In this document: piece by piece, positions 1 through 7,320 of the stretch
Layout: each line of letters begins with the position of its first letter
Numbering within the stretch: position 1 is the stretch's first letter
Assembly (NCBI RefSeq): GCF_016863015.1
Contig: NZ_BOOB01000028.1
Span: 22,646-86,645 of the forward strand
Source: Microbispora amethystogenes
Lineage (GTDB): Bacteria > Actinomycetota > Actinomycetes > Streptosporangiales > Streptosporangiaceae
Direction of reading: 5' to 3'
DNA length: 64,000 nucleotides
Made by a program: the position numbers and the translations under genes
Notes under the pieces: generated by a model
What the model was told of the DNA's origin: nothing
The model's input: the letters and a program-made list of their open reading frames with translations, nothing else
The model's database searches: none

Positions 1-588
1 TTCGTCTGCGGCCTGTATAGTCTGCCACTCCGTAGCCAGCGGCGTTCCATGAACACCGTGTCCCTCCAGACGTTCTATAACACCCGCGACGACGAATGCC
101 AGTTTCTCCCCCACAGAGGCCGCCTCTACCTGTGCTTCTCCTTGGGAGATGAATCTTGTGGGATATTCGCGGCTGGACGTTCTGTCGCGACTCCAGATGA
201 GCCGGGTTTCTCTGCCTTCGGGGATGATCAGAAGGTCCGGCCAAAGGAAGCCGTCTCCCGAAGAACGCAATCCATGGCGTTGATAGAGGCTCCGGAGAAC
301 ATCCCGATGCTGTTTCGGCCCCCTGCCCCGCGATACGTTGTAGTACGACACAGGACGCGAATCGGCTTTGAGGAACCACCAGTTATAGGCTATCCACTCG
401 GCCAGAGGATACAGCGGAGCATAGATCGATCGTCGAGAGGCCCCGGACGCGTGGTCCTGAACGAGAGTGATCCAGTCATCTCCAATCGAGATCTGTATTC
501 GCGCCCAGGTCTCTCTAAGTTCAGGAGCCATCACGCCGGGAGCCGCTACCCATTCCCATGTTACGTTGAGCTCACTGGCCTGGGCCAT
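1..588 (-). CDS. Partial conserved hypothetical protein (5' part, runs off left edge)
   Basis: An open frame on the minus strand runs without a stop from ATG at 588 to base 1, giving 196 codons; the C-terminus lies outside the window. The protein begins MAQASELNVTWEWVAAPG and contains LYPLAEWIAYNWWFLKAD. That N-terminus resembles actinobacterial proteins that I recall carrying a C-terminal ImmA/IrrE-type metallopeptidase domain, but that part cannot be seen, so function is left open. An in-frame ATG at 606 would add six residues. Codons such as AGA, ATA and GTA are much commoner than in the rest of the window, and the local GC is visibly lower, suggesting transfer. It lies downstream of, and in the same direction as, the XRE/TPR regulator. 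Reality of the frame is fairly sure; function is not. Confidence 0.75.
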   Translation of the reverse strand, partial: MAQASELNVTWEWVAAPGVMAPELRETWARIQISIGDDWITLVQDHASGASRRSIYAPLYPLAEWIAYNWWFLKADSRPVSYYNVSRGRGPKQHRDVLRSLYQRHGLRSSGDGFLWPDLLIIPEGRETRLIWSRDRTSSREYPTRFISQGEAQVEAASVGEKLAFVVAGVIERLEGHGVHGTPLATEWQTIQAADE

Positions 589-816
589 GTCAGCCGCCCT
601 GGCCATTCAGCGGGTTGCAGCGAATATCCCTTGTACGACCCCAGCCCGGGATCAACAATTTATTCAGCAAAATGCTCCAAATCGTGCCCTGTTTACGGCT
701 TATTTATTTTGACGACCATCGCAGGACCGCGACCGCATCAAAAGAAATCGGGTCCGAAAGCAACTCACTGCCTCATGCGATGACCGCGCCCCTGGGTGCG
801 ATGGTGAGCACCGCCC
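589..816. other. AT-rich intergenic spacer
   Basis: This 228-bp gap separates the XRE/TPR regulator from the partial gene. Its middle (about 655-715) is strikingly AT-rich for this genome and probably holds the promoter of the partial minus-strand gene. I see no convincing gene in it. Confidence 0.4.
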
Positions 817-2127
817 TCACACGTCGCGGCCCGCGGGTGCGGAAGTGAGCAGTTCGCGCAGTTCACCGACGGCGGGCCGATCATGCTTCTCTCGCGGTAC
901 TGCACGCAGGACCCAACGCGCGGTCTCGGTGGTCATCACGCTGCGTGCCTCGGGACGTATGTCGCCCATCACAGCCGTCGCGTAGCGCGCGCCCTCGTCG
1001 ACCCCTCCGTTGACGACCGTACACAGGGCCGAATGCAGTTGGATCATCGCGAAGTACTGCCGGTCGTAGGTTGACGCCATCGCGACGTCGCGGGCCTGCA
1101 GGTGCAGGGACTCATCGCCGATGCCCGCATAGATCATGCACTCGGCGTAGGCCAGTTGGCCGCCCTGCCAGTAGCCCGGCATGATGGACGCCGCCGGAGG
1201 GTCGGCGGCCAGCAGATCGCGGGTGACGTTCAGCGCACTTCGGGCTTCCTTCTGTTTGCCCAGCATGGCCAATGCCTTGGCCTGAGAGCAGACGACCAGG
1301 GCGAGGCCGAGGGAAGGCTGGGTTCCGGCCATCCGCTGCGCGCTCTCGGTGAGCCGCAGAACGGTTTCCGGGTCGCGCTGGCCATACAGACCATGGCCGG
1401 TCTCGGTGGCGCGGACTCCGAGACCCAGCTCAAGGTCTCCCGAGGCGTCGGCGGCCTGCCGGGCCGTACGCCACCAGCGCAGGGCGGCGCCGTGCTCGCC
1501 GAGCCGGGTCAGCGCGTTGGCGTGGACGGTCGCGAGCGCCGCCGTGACCCGGTGCAACTCGGTCACGGCATCCGGTGTCGACCTCTCGATCTGGTGCCTG
1601 ACCGCCATCAGATCGATCAGCAGGTCCGCCGCGACCTGCGCCGGAGGCCGGGTACGCAGGGCGTGCAGGTGGTCCAGGCAGGCGAGGTGCCAGTCCTCGA
1701 CGCTCCGGGGCTCCGCCTCCATCGCCAGGTCGAGCAGACGGCGCACCGGCTCGCCAGCGGTGACATCACCGAGTGCCCTCATGCCGAGACCCGCGATCGC
1801 CAGTTGCAGCAGGTGACGACGTTCCATGAATTCACCTTTGTCCTGATCCGGCTTCGGAGATGCGGAACGCAGCCGTTCCAGTTCGGACATCGCCTGATGC
1901 AGCGCGATCAGAATTCCGTCCGCGCCGAAAAAGTCGTCGAGGCGGCGCACCGAATCGACATGAGGCAGACATTCCCCGCGTTCCCATCGGGCAATCCGTG
2001 ACCAATCGGTAAGGATCTCCTTTCCTACTTTGGTCAGGGGGACGTCACCACGCATCCGGCGTAGGGCCGCGCCGAACAGATGCAGCGGAGACGCACCAGG
2101 ATCCACCGGATTCGGCCTGCGCGACAT
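817..2127 (-). CDS. XRE-family regulator with C-terminal TPR-like repeats
   Basis: This 436-residue protein has an N-terminal helix-turn-helix of the lambda-repressor type (about residues 14-70, with LFGAALRRMRG and SRIARWERGECLP), a linker, and then an all-helical region (about 105-430) rich in alanine and leucine that looks like TPR repeats. This layout is common in actinomycete regulators that control neighbouring accessory genes. The start is ATG at 2127 with the strong ribosome site AGGAGG just upstream. Two copies of CCAATA, 9 bp apart (plus-strand TATTGG at 2136 and 2145), overlap the leader and could be an operator. Its target is unknown; the partial gene downstream and the divergent small genes upstream are candidates. 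Confidence 0.85.
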   Translation of the reverse strand: MSRRPNPVDPGASPLHLFGAALRRMRGDVPLTKVGKEILTDWSRIARWERGECLPHVDSVRRLDDFFGADGILIALHQAMSELERLRSASPKPDQDKGEFMERRHLLQLAIAGLGMRALGDVTAGEPVRRLLDLAMEAEPRSVEDWHLACLDHLHALRTRPPAQVAADLLIDLMAVRHQIERSTPDAVTELHRVTAALATVHANALTRLGEHGAALRWWRTARQAADASGDLELGLGVRATETGHGLYGQRDPETVLRLTESAQRMAGTQPSLGLALVVCSQAKALAMLGKQKEARSALNVTRDLLAADPPAASIMPGYWQGGQLAYAECMIYAGIGDESLHLQARDVAMASTYDRQYFAMIQLHSALCTVVNGGVDEGARYATAVMGDIRPEARSVMTTETARWVLRAVPREKHDRPAVGELRELLTSAPAGRDV

Positions 2128-2241
2128 GCCCCTCCTATTGGTGGTATTGGCTCCGACGTTCCACCAGCTCGAAACCCATGAAGGGCCTTTCGCCCCGCCT
2201 CACTATTAACAGGGAAACGGCCGCCCGGCCACGAAAACAGC

Positions 2242-2277
2242 GGGACCCGCAGGCGACTCCACCGCCATACGGGTCCC
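2242..2277 (+). promoter_or_regulatory. Hairpin in leader of small-gene pair
   Basis: Perfect 8-bp arms GGGACCCG (2242-2249) and CGGGTCCC (2270-2277) sit just before the ribosome site AGGAAGGAG (2284-2292) of the next gene. The hairpin may act in attenuation or mRNA stability; no direct evidence. Confidence 0.4.
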
Positions 2278-2302
2278 TTGATCAGGAAGGAGCTCCTGAC
2301 CC

Positions 2303-2512
2303 GTGACAAACACTAGAGGTACGGCCTTCGCCGGTTGGCGGATCATGCGAAGCGACGCCGGCCGATTCTGGGCAACCCGCGAGCGCCGCTTCCCCCAGGA
2401 GGCCGAGGACGCCGGAGCCCTGCGTACGGTCGACGGCGACGACCTGCAAGCGCTCTGCCGGGCCATCGCCGAGCAGGAGAGCCTGGCCGACACGACGGCG
2501 GTGACGTCGTGA
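2303..2512 (+). CDS. Small conserved hypothetical protein
   Basis: This 69-residue protein starts with GTG at 2303, 10 bases after a strong AGGAAGGAG site. It reads MTNTRGTAFAGWRIMRSDAG and continues with an acidic C-terminal part (DDLQALCRAIAEQE). I recall similar short proteins next to XRE regulators in Streptosporangiaceae and Streptomyces, without a known role. Its stop overlaps the start of the next gene by four bases (GTGA), so the two are probably translationally coupled. It is divergent from the XRE/TPR regulator, which may control it. Confidence 0.65.
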   Translation: MTNTRGTAFAGWRIMRSDAGRFWATRERRFPQEAEDAGALRTVDGDDLQALCRAIAEQESLADTTAVTS

Positions 2513-2832
2513 TCCTCGCGGCGCTACGCCACCGAACCTGCCCGCCCTGGTGCATCGAGGCGCACATCGGCGAACGGCCGGGCGCACGGATTCACAACGG
2601 CTGGCTTCATGCGGTCGAGTGCAGCAGACACCCGCGGTGCGCCAACGGCGAGTGCCAGCGGTTGTGGCTCGACCTGGTCCTCACGCCGCGCGACGACGGC
2701 CCCCTCATCCATCTCCAACTGGACGACCTGCCCGTCGCCATGCTGACGGCCGCCGAGGCCGAACGCCTCGGCCTTCGTCTGATCGGCCTCGCCGCCATCA
2801 GCGCCATGGAGACCCCGCCCTCCGCCGCCTGA
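2509..2832 (+). CDS. DUF6907-like small Cys/His protein
   Basis: The GTG at 2509 overlaps the stop of the preceding gene. The 107-residue product opens with VILAALRHRTCPPWCIEAH, a CPPWC-x3-H motif (C11, C15, H19) typical of the actinobacterial DUF6907 family, and has more cysteines at 38, 44 and 49. The Cys/His spacing suggests metal binding, but this is inference. The C-terminal half (about 55-100) is a hydrophobic, alpha/beta-like segment. Coupled translation with the upstream gene suggests a joint role, perhaps under the XRE regulator. Confidence 0.65.
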   Translation: MILAALRHRTCPPWCIEAHIGERPGARIHNGWLHAVECSRHPRCANGECQRLWLDLVLTPRDDGPLIHLQLDDLPVAMLTAAEAERLGLRLIGLAAISAMETPPSAA

Positions 2833-2931
2833 TCGGTTTCCAGCCCGCCTGCCGTGTGCCCCCGTACGGCAGGCGGGCCAGAACTCCGCGCCTCACCGCG
2901 CAATACGCTCTGCATCGCCGATGTCGCAGTG

Positions 2932-2992
2932 CGATAATCGCTTACCTGTGCGAGCAACTACTGGGACTTCAATGGATAGGAGAGATAATCGC
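2932..2992 (+). promoter_or_regulatory. Candidate promoter and operator of toxin-antitoxin operon
   Basis: GCGATAATCGC at 2932-2942 is an 11-bp perfect inverted repeat around one central base and contains GATAAT, a good -10 hexamer. A near copy, GAGATAATCGC, lies at 2982-2992 and abuts the start codon at 2994. The copies share GATAATCGC and are 50 bp apart, about five helical turns. The reverse complement CGATAATC recurs inside the antitoxin gene at 3117-3124. This pattern fits an autoregulating antitoxin, but binding is inferred. Confidence 0.45.
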
Positions 2993-2993
2993 C

Positions 2994-3674
2994 ATGGACG
3001 CTGTAGTCGATGTGCTGGAGCGACCTCTCTACACGATGTCCCAGGTGGATCGCCTGCTTGGCCTTCCCCACGGCACCGCCCGGAGATGGATCGACGGGTA
3101 TTCGCGCCGCGGGAGAGATTATCGACCGATTGTGCGCGAGACGCCCACAGGGGCAGATGTCGTCACCTGGGGTGAATTTGTCGAAACCCGCCTGCTATCC
3201 GAGTTTCGTGACGCAGGCGTTCCGATCCTCAACATGAGGCCGGCCATCGAAGCACTGCGCGCTCAGACCGACTCCCGGTACCCCCTTGCGCACTCCGCGA
3301 GCCTGCTCACACCAATGGGCAAGGAACTGGTCAAACGCATTCAGGACGAGGTCCACCTGGACCGGGAGCTGCAACTTGTCGTCGTTCGGAACGGCCAGTA
3401 CATGCTGACCCCACCTGCCGAGTTGTACGTCAACGCGATGCAGTTCGACGACGACGGCGCAGCCGTACGCATGCTCCCCGACCCTGAATACCCTCAGGTC
3501 CTTATCGATCCCGCTCGGGCGTTCGGCGAGCCTGCGGTTCGATCCGTACCCACCGAGGTGATCGCCGAGCAGGTACGGGCCGGGGACCCGGAGGAACTCG
3601 TCGCGGAGTTGTACGACCTTCCACTCGAGCACGTGCGCGCGGCGGTCCGGTTCGAGCAACGCCATAGTGCCTGA
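2994..3674 (+). CDS. DUF433-type antitoxin with MerR-like HTH
   Basis: The 226-residue protein starts at ATG 2994 after the ribosome site ATAGGAGA. Its N-terminus (about residues 8-50, PLYTMSQVDRLLGLPHGTAR) resembles a MerR/winged helix-turn-helix, and its C-terminus (about 185-222, with VIAEQVRAGDPEELVAELYD) matches the DUF433 fold found in antitoxins that pair with PIN-like toxins. It should bind and neutralise the toxin encoded 15 bp downstream and probably represses its own promoter, where palindromic GATAATCGC copies occur. A much longer frame upstream is open but lacks a ribosome site and coding character. Assignment as antitoxin is confident; regulation is inferred. Confidence 0.85.
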   Translation: MDAVVDVLERPLYTMSQVDRLLGLPHGTARRWIDGYSRRGRDYRPIVRETPTGADVVTWGEFVETRLLSEFRDAGVPILNMRPAIEALRAQTDSRYPLAHSASLLTPMGKELVKRIQDEVHLDRELQLVVVRNGQYMLTPPAELYVNAMQFDDDGAAVRMLPDPEYPQVLIDPARAFGEPAVRSVPTEVIAEQVRAGDPEELVAELYDLPLEHVRAAVRFEQRHSA

Positions 3675-3689
3675 CGTACGGACACGTGA

Positions 3690-4121
3690 ATGCCCCCCAT
3701 TCATCCACAGGATCTACGGTTTTTCGTGGACGAGACATCGCTTGGAGTCGGCAGGGCCCTGGCACTGCTGCGCCGCGACGTGATCCACACCGGGCATCGC
3801 CTCATACCCGAGGTCCCCCTCGGCACATTGGATGACGACTGGATCCCGAAAGTGGCGTCGAGAGACCTGGTTGTGATCACGCGGGACAAGAGGATCCGCA
3901 GCAAGCACGCGAAGGCGTTGCTGTACGCCGAGCATGGGCTGCGCGTCTTCTGGATCGCCGGCAAGAAGGACTTGTCCAACTGGGACACGATGCGTCTGCT
4001 GGTCCGCAGATGGGACGACATCGAACGCGAGATCAAGGAGCGAGGGCCGGGCCCCTGGTTCATGGCTGTCTCCGAGCCGCGCCTGAACGCGATGAGCATC
4101 AGGGACCGCAAGTCGGCCTGA
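3690..4121 (+). CDS. PIN-like domain toxin (VapC45-like)
   Basis: The 143-residue protein begins MPPIHPQDLRFFVDETSLG; the aspartate in FFVDE and the later acidic residues around SRDLVVITRDKRI fit the metal-binding site of PIN-like RNases. Proteins of this class partner with DUF433 antitoxins and are expected to cleave RNA; the exact target is unknown. It follows the antitoxin by 15 bp in the same direction, so it is a classic two-gene toxin-antitoxin operon. The ribosome site is weak, which would keep toxin below antitoxin. Family assignment rests on motif recognition only. Confidence 0.8.
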   Translation: MPPIHPQDLRFFVDETSLGVGRALALLRRDVIHTGHRLIPEVPLGTLDDDWIPKVASRDLVVITRDKRIRSKHAKALLYAEHGLRVFWIAGKKDLSNWDTMRLLVRRWDDIEREIKERGPGPWFMAVSEPRLNAMSIRDRKSA

Positions 4122-4189
4122 AGCTGCTGTGCAGTCGGCCGAAGCTCAATATCCTGAACCATGCGCGGCCCACTCGGGGTCGCGAAGTG

Positions 4190-4225
4190 AAGCCGGGTTG
4201 ACCTCCGCAGGTGGTGGCCCGGCTT
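4190..4225. terminator. Bidirectional terminator
   Basis: AAGCCGGG (4190-4197) pairs with CCCGGCTT (4218-4225), with a T run on the plus side, between the convergent toxin and TetR genes. Confidence 0.55.
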
Positions 4226-4233
4226 TCGCGTGT

Positions 4234-4878
4234 CTATTGAAGGTGGTCGGAGAGGTAGCGGCGGACGAGGCGTTTGCATTCGGCGATGAGGTCGGAGTCG
4301 CCGTCCGGGTGGGCGCGGAAGGCCAGCTTGAGCACGGCGTCGGCGGCCTCGACGGCGACCACGAAGGCGCGGGACAGGCCGTCGCCCGGCACGACGCCGA
4401 GCACCTCCACCATCATCGAGCGCAGCCGGTCGGCCACGATCACGTTGTTCTCCAGGGCCTCGTCCAGCATCCGCTGGGTGCCGGGCAGGGCCGGGCCGCC
4501 GGGGGCGGCGAGCACCTCGCCGAAGTCCACCACCCCGAAGCCGGGCATGGTGCGCTTCATCCGGACGAACTCGTCGATGCCGAGGTCGACCGCACCGGCC
4601 CAGTCGGAAAGGCGTGCGTCCGCCAGCAGGGTCGCCATCCGGTCCAGGTACGCCTCCAGGTTCCGCAGCGCGAGCGCGCGGACCAGGCTCTGCTTGTCCG
4701 TGAAGAACTGGTAGAAGGTGCCGATCGGCACCCCGGCCCGGCGGGCGACCTCCTTGGTCGTCAGCGCCTCGTACCCCACCTCGTCGAGCAGCCCGGCGCA
4801 CTCGTCCAGCATGCGCTCCACGCGCTCCTGGCTGCGGCGCTGGGCGGGCCGCCGGCGCAACGTTCCCCCTGTGGTCAT
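4234..4878 (-). CDS. TetR/AcrR-family transcriptional regulator
   Basis: The 214-residue protein has an N-terminal TetR helix-turn-helix (about 15-62, with LTTKEVARRAGVPIGTFYQFF) and a helical ligand-binding C-terminus. I chose ATG at 4878 (MTTGGTLRRRPAQRR) because the longer frame would run into the divergent gene. It is transcribed away from the beta-glucosidase gene with 70 bp between start codons, so it probably controls that gene and itself. GTTA and TAAC half-sites at 4912-4926 are a possible operator. Ligand unknown. Confidence 0.85.
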   Translation of the reverse strand: MTTGGTLRRRPAQRRSQERVERMLDECAGLLDEVGYEALTTKEVARRAGVPIGTFYQFFTDKQSLVRALALRNLEAYLDRMATLLADARLSDWAGAVDLGIDEFVRMKRTMPGFGVVDFGEVLAAPGGPALPGTQRMLDEALENNVIVADRLRSMMVEVLGVVPGDGLSRAFVVAVEAADAVLKLAFRAHPDGDSDLIAECKRLVRRYLSDHLQ

Positions 4879-4911
4879 GACGCCATTGTCTCCCGCCCAC
4901 CGGACGGCTAC

Positions 4912-4926
4912 GTTAACGCGAGTAAC
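4912..4926. promoter_or_regulatory. Possible TetR operator
   Basis: GTTAACGCGAGTAAC has outer arms GTTA and TAAC separated by 7 bp in the short divergent spacer between the TetR and GH1 genes. The symmetry is short, so this is only a candidate. Confidence 0.3.
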
Positions 4927-4948
4927 ACTCATGATAACGGGAGACGGC

Positions 4949-6229
4949 ATGTTCCTGTGGGGTACGGCGACGGCGTCCTACCAGATCGAGGGAGCCGTCG
5001 CGGAGGACGGCCGGGGCCCCTCCGTCTGGGACACCTTCTCCCATACGCCACACAAAACGCGTGACGGACACACCGGAGACGTGGCCTGCGACCACTATCA
5101 CCGGTACGCCGAGGACGTCGCCCTGATGGCCGGCCTCGGGGTCGGCGCCTACCGGTTCTCGATCTCCTGGCCGCGAATCCTGCCGACCGGCCGGGGCCGG
5201 GTCAACCAGGCCGGGCTCGACTTCTACGACCGCCTCGTGGACGCGCTCCTCGAGAAGGGGATCACCCCGGTCCCGACGCTCTTCCACTGGGACCTGCCGC
5301 AGGCGCTGGAGGACGAGGGCGGCTGGCTCGACCGCGACACGTCCCGCTGTTTCGCCGACTACGCCGCCGTCGTGGCCGACCGGCTCGCCGACCGGGTCTC
5401 CATGTGGATCACGCTGAACGAGCCGTTCGTCCACATGGTGTACGGATACGCCCTCGGCATGCACGCCCCCGGCAGGGCGCTCATGCTCGGCGCGCTGCCC
5501 GTGGCCCACCACCAGCTGCTCGGCCACGGCCTGGCCACGCAGGCGCTGCGGGCGGCCGGAGCGCGCGACGTGCTCATCACGAACAACTGCACGCCCGTCT
5601 GGCCCGCCTCCGATTCCGAGCAGGACCTCGCCGCCGCCGAGGCGTACGACATCCTGCACAACCGGCTGTTCAACGACCCGGTCCTCACCGGCGCCTACCC
5701 CGACCTGTCGGCGTACGGCGTCGAGCTGCCCGTGAAGTCAGGCGACCTGGAGACGATCGCCCAGCCGCTCGACGGCCTGGGGGTCAACTACTACATGCCG
5801 ACGCGGATCTCCGGCCCCGGCGGGGGCGACCTGCCGTTCGAGTTCGAGCCGATCACCGGTTATCCCGCGACGGCCTTCGGCTGGCCCGTCGTCCCCGGCG
5901 GCCTGCGCGAACTGCTCGGCTCCCTCACCGCCCGGTACGGCGACGCGCTCCCGCCCGTCTACGTCACCGAGAACGGCTGCTCGTACGACGGCCTGGACGA
6001 CCAGGAGCGGATCGCCTATCTCGACGGCCACATCCGGGCGATGCGGGAGGCGGACGCGGACGTGCGCGGCTACTTCGTCTGGTCGCTGCTGGACAACTTC
6101 GAGTGGGCCGAGGGCTACCACCAGCGGTTCGGCCTGGTCCACGTCGACTTCGAGACCCAGAGGCGCACCCCGAAGGCGTCCTACCACTGGTTCGCGGACT
6201 ACCTGAAGGATCAGAGCACCGACACGTGA
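4949..6229 (+). CDS. GH1 family beta-glucosidase
   Basis: The 426-residue protein is a full-length glycoside hydrolase family 1 enzyme: MFLWGTATASYQIEG at the N-terminus, the acid/base glutamate in TLNEP at E158, and the nucleophile in YVTENG at E341. It should hydrolyse beta-glucosides such as cellobiose in the cytoplasm, as no signal peptide is present. I chose ATG at 4949 after GGGAG (4939-4943); an in-frame ATG at 4931 would add six residues. The last 19 bases overlap the convergent next gene. The divergent TetR regulator is the likely controller. Confidence 0.93.
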   Translation: MFLWGTATASYQIEGAVAEDGRGPSVWDTFSHTPHKTRDGHTGDVACDHYHRYAEDVALMAGLGVGAYRFSISWPRILPTGRGRVNQAGLDFYDRLVDALLEKGITPVPTLFHWDLPQALEDEGGWLDRDTSRCFADYAAVVADRLADRVSMWITLNEPFVHMVYGYALGMHAPGRALMLGALPVAHHQLLGHGLATQALRAAGARDVLITNNCTPVWPASDSEQDLAAAEAYDILHNRLFNDPVLTGAYPDLSAYGVELPVKSGDLETIAQPLDGLGVNYYMPTRISGPGGGDLPFEFEPITGYPATAFGWPVVPGGLRELLGSLTARYGDALPPVYVTENGCSYDGLDDQERIAYLDGHIRAMREADADVRGYFVWSLLDNFEWAEGYHQRFGLVHVDFETQRRTPKASYHWFADYLKDQSTDT

Positions 6230-7119
6230 ACGTGGTCGTAGTGGTTGGCGGTGATCCCTCCGCGGTCGGACATCATCCGCCACCCGGCCCCGGTGCGCAT
6301 GTCGTAGAAGCGCTGCTGCCAGATGATGTACATAATCCCGTACTGGCTCGCGTGCTGGATGCACCACTGGGCGAGGGCGTCGCCCCGCTCCTTGGCCACC
6401 GCGTCGGGCATGCGGCCGCCGCTGCTCATCATGAAGTCGCAGGCCCGGCCCTTGCCGTGCTCCCCCGGGTCGCCCGCCCGCAGGCAGCCGACGCTGAACG
6501 GCATCGGGAACTGCGACATGATCGCGTTGCGGACGGTGACCATGCGCTGGGTCAGGCCGCTGCCGGCGTCGGGGGTCTGGAAGCCGTACTTCGCCATCAG
6601 GGTCTCGATCTGGCGCCGCTTCGCCTTCAGCTCCTTGATGTGGCGCTGCAGCTTGTCGATCTCGCCGTCGGCGTCGCGGGCCGCCTTCCGCTGCTTGGCG
6701 ACCAGCTCCCTGAGGCCGTTGAGCCGCTCCGACTTCGCGTCGCCCAGGTAGGCCAGCGTCGACAGCGAGCTCAGGTCGCCCGACACCGAGAAGAGCTGTG
6801 AGGCGTCCATGCCTCCGCTCATGTAGGAGGTCTGGGCGAACTGGGTGACCGCCCGCTGGGCCGCGAGCAGGTCCACCTTCAGCTTCCCGACCTTGGCGGA
6901 CGCCTTCTTGGCGGCCAGTTCAGCGTCCTCCAAGCTGAGGATCTCACCGCGGTACTGCTTCTGCAGCGCGGCGGCCTCCTTCGTCAGCTTGGCCAGTTTG
7001 GCCTGCTGGCCGGGCTCGGCCGAGGCGGTGAACACGCCCGAGACAGAGGGTGCGGCGAGGAGAGCGGTGGTCACCACCGCCAGCCTGGCCCAGCGTCCCG
7101 ACCGCACGTCGACCTCCAC
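6211..7119 (-). CDS. Secreted coiled-coil protein with ARB-07466-like C-terminal domain
   Basis: The 302-residue protein has a signal peptide (about 1-34, cleavage after TASA), a long coiled coil (about 37-180, many K/E/Q/L heptads) and a C-terminal domain (about 185-302) with conserved GRACDFMM and NHYDHVHVSV segments. The His/Asp pattern resembles actinobacterial ARB-07466-like domains related to peptidoglycan-active proteins. It probably acts outside the membrane, perhaps in wall turnover; enzymatic activity is not proven. The layout recalls PcsB/RipA-type proteins, but no NlpC/P60 Cys-His pair is seen. Its 3' end overlaps the GH1 gene by 19 bases on the other strand. Confidence 0.8.
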   Translation of the reverse strand: MEVDVRSGRWARLAVVTTALLAAPSVSGVFTASAEPGQQAKLAKLTKEAAALQKQYRGEILSLEDAELAAKKASAKVGKLKVDLLAAQRAVTQFAQTSYMSGGMDASQLFSVSGDLSSLSTLAYLGDAKSERLNGLRELVAKQRKAARDADGEIDKLQRHIKELKAKRRQIETLMAKYGFQTPDAGSGLTQRMVTVRNAIMSQFPMPFSVGCLRAGDPGEHGKGRACDFMMSSGGRMPDAVAKERGDALAQWCIQHASQYGIMYIIWQQRFYDMRTGAGWRMMSDRGGITANHYDHVHVSVL

Positions 7120-7320
7120 TCGGATTCGGTCCGAAACTATAGGAGACGATCTATATGTCTGCTACCGGAACAGGAGAAACTGTTGGGTTTAAAGCAGGCA
7201 ATCGTCGGGTTCCGCGTTCTGTGATCGATTCGAGACTTACGCGTCGCCTTACTGCACTTGAACGCGGATTGACCCCGGCGGAGATTCGGGAGATCGCCAC
7301 CCCTCACGAAGGGCTCATCG

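Noticed and set aside
49..783. 244-codon plus-strand open frame at the left edge
   Set aside because: It has no ribosome site and reads as arginine/serine/proline-rich antisense of the minus-strand partial gene, whose protein is far more gene-like.
2550..2993. Long N-terminal extension of the antitoxin frame
   Set aside because: It overlaps the DUF6907-like gene in another frame and lacks conserved sequence; ATAGGAGA fixes the start at 2994.
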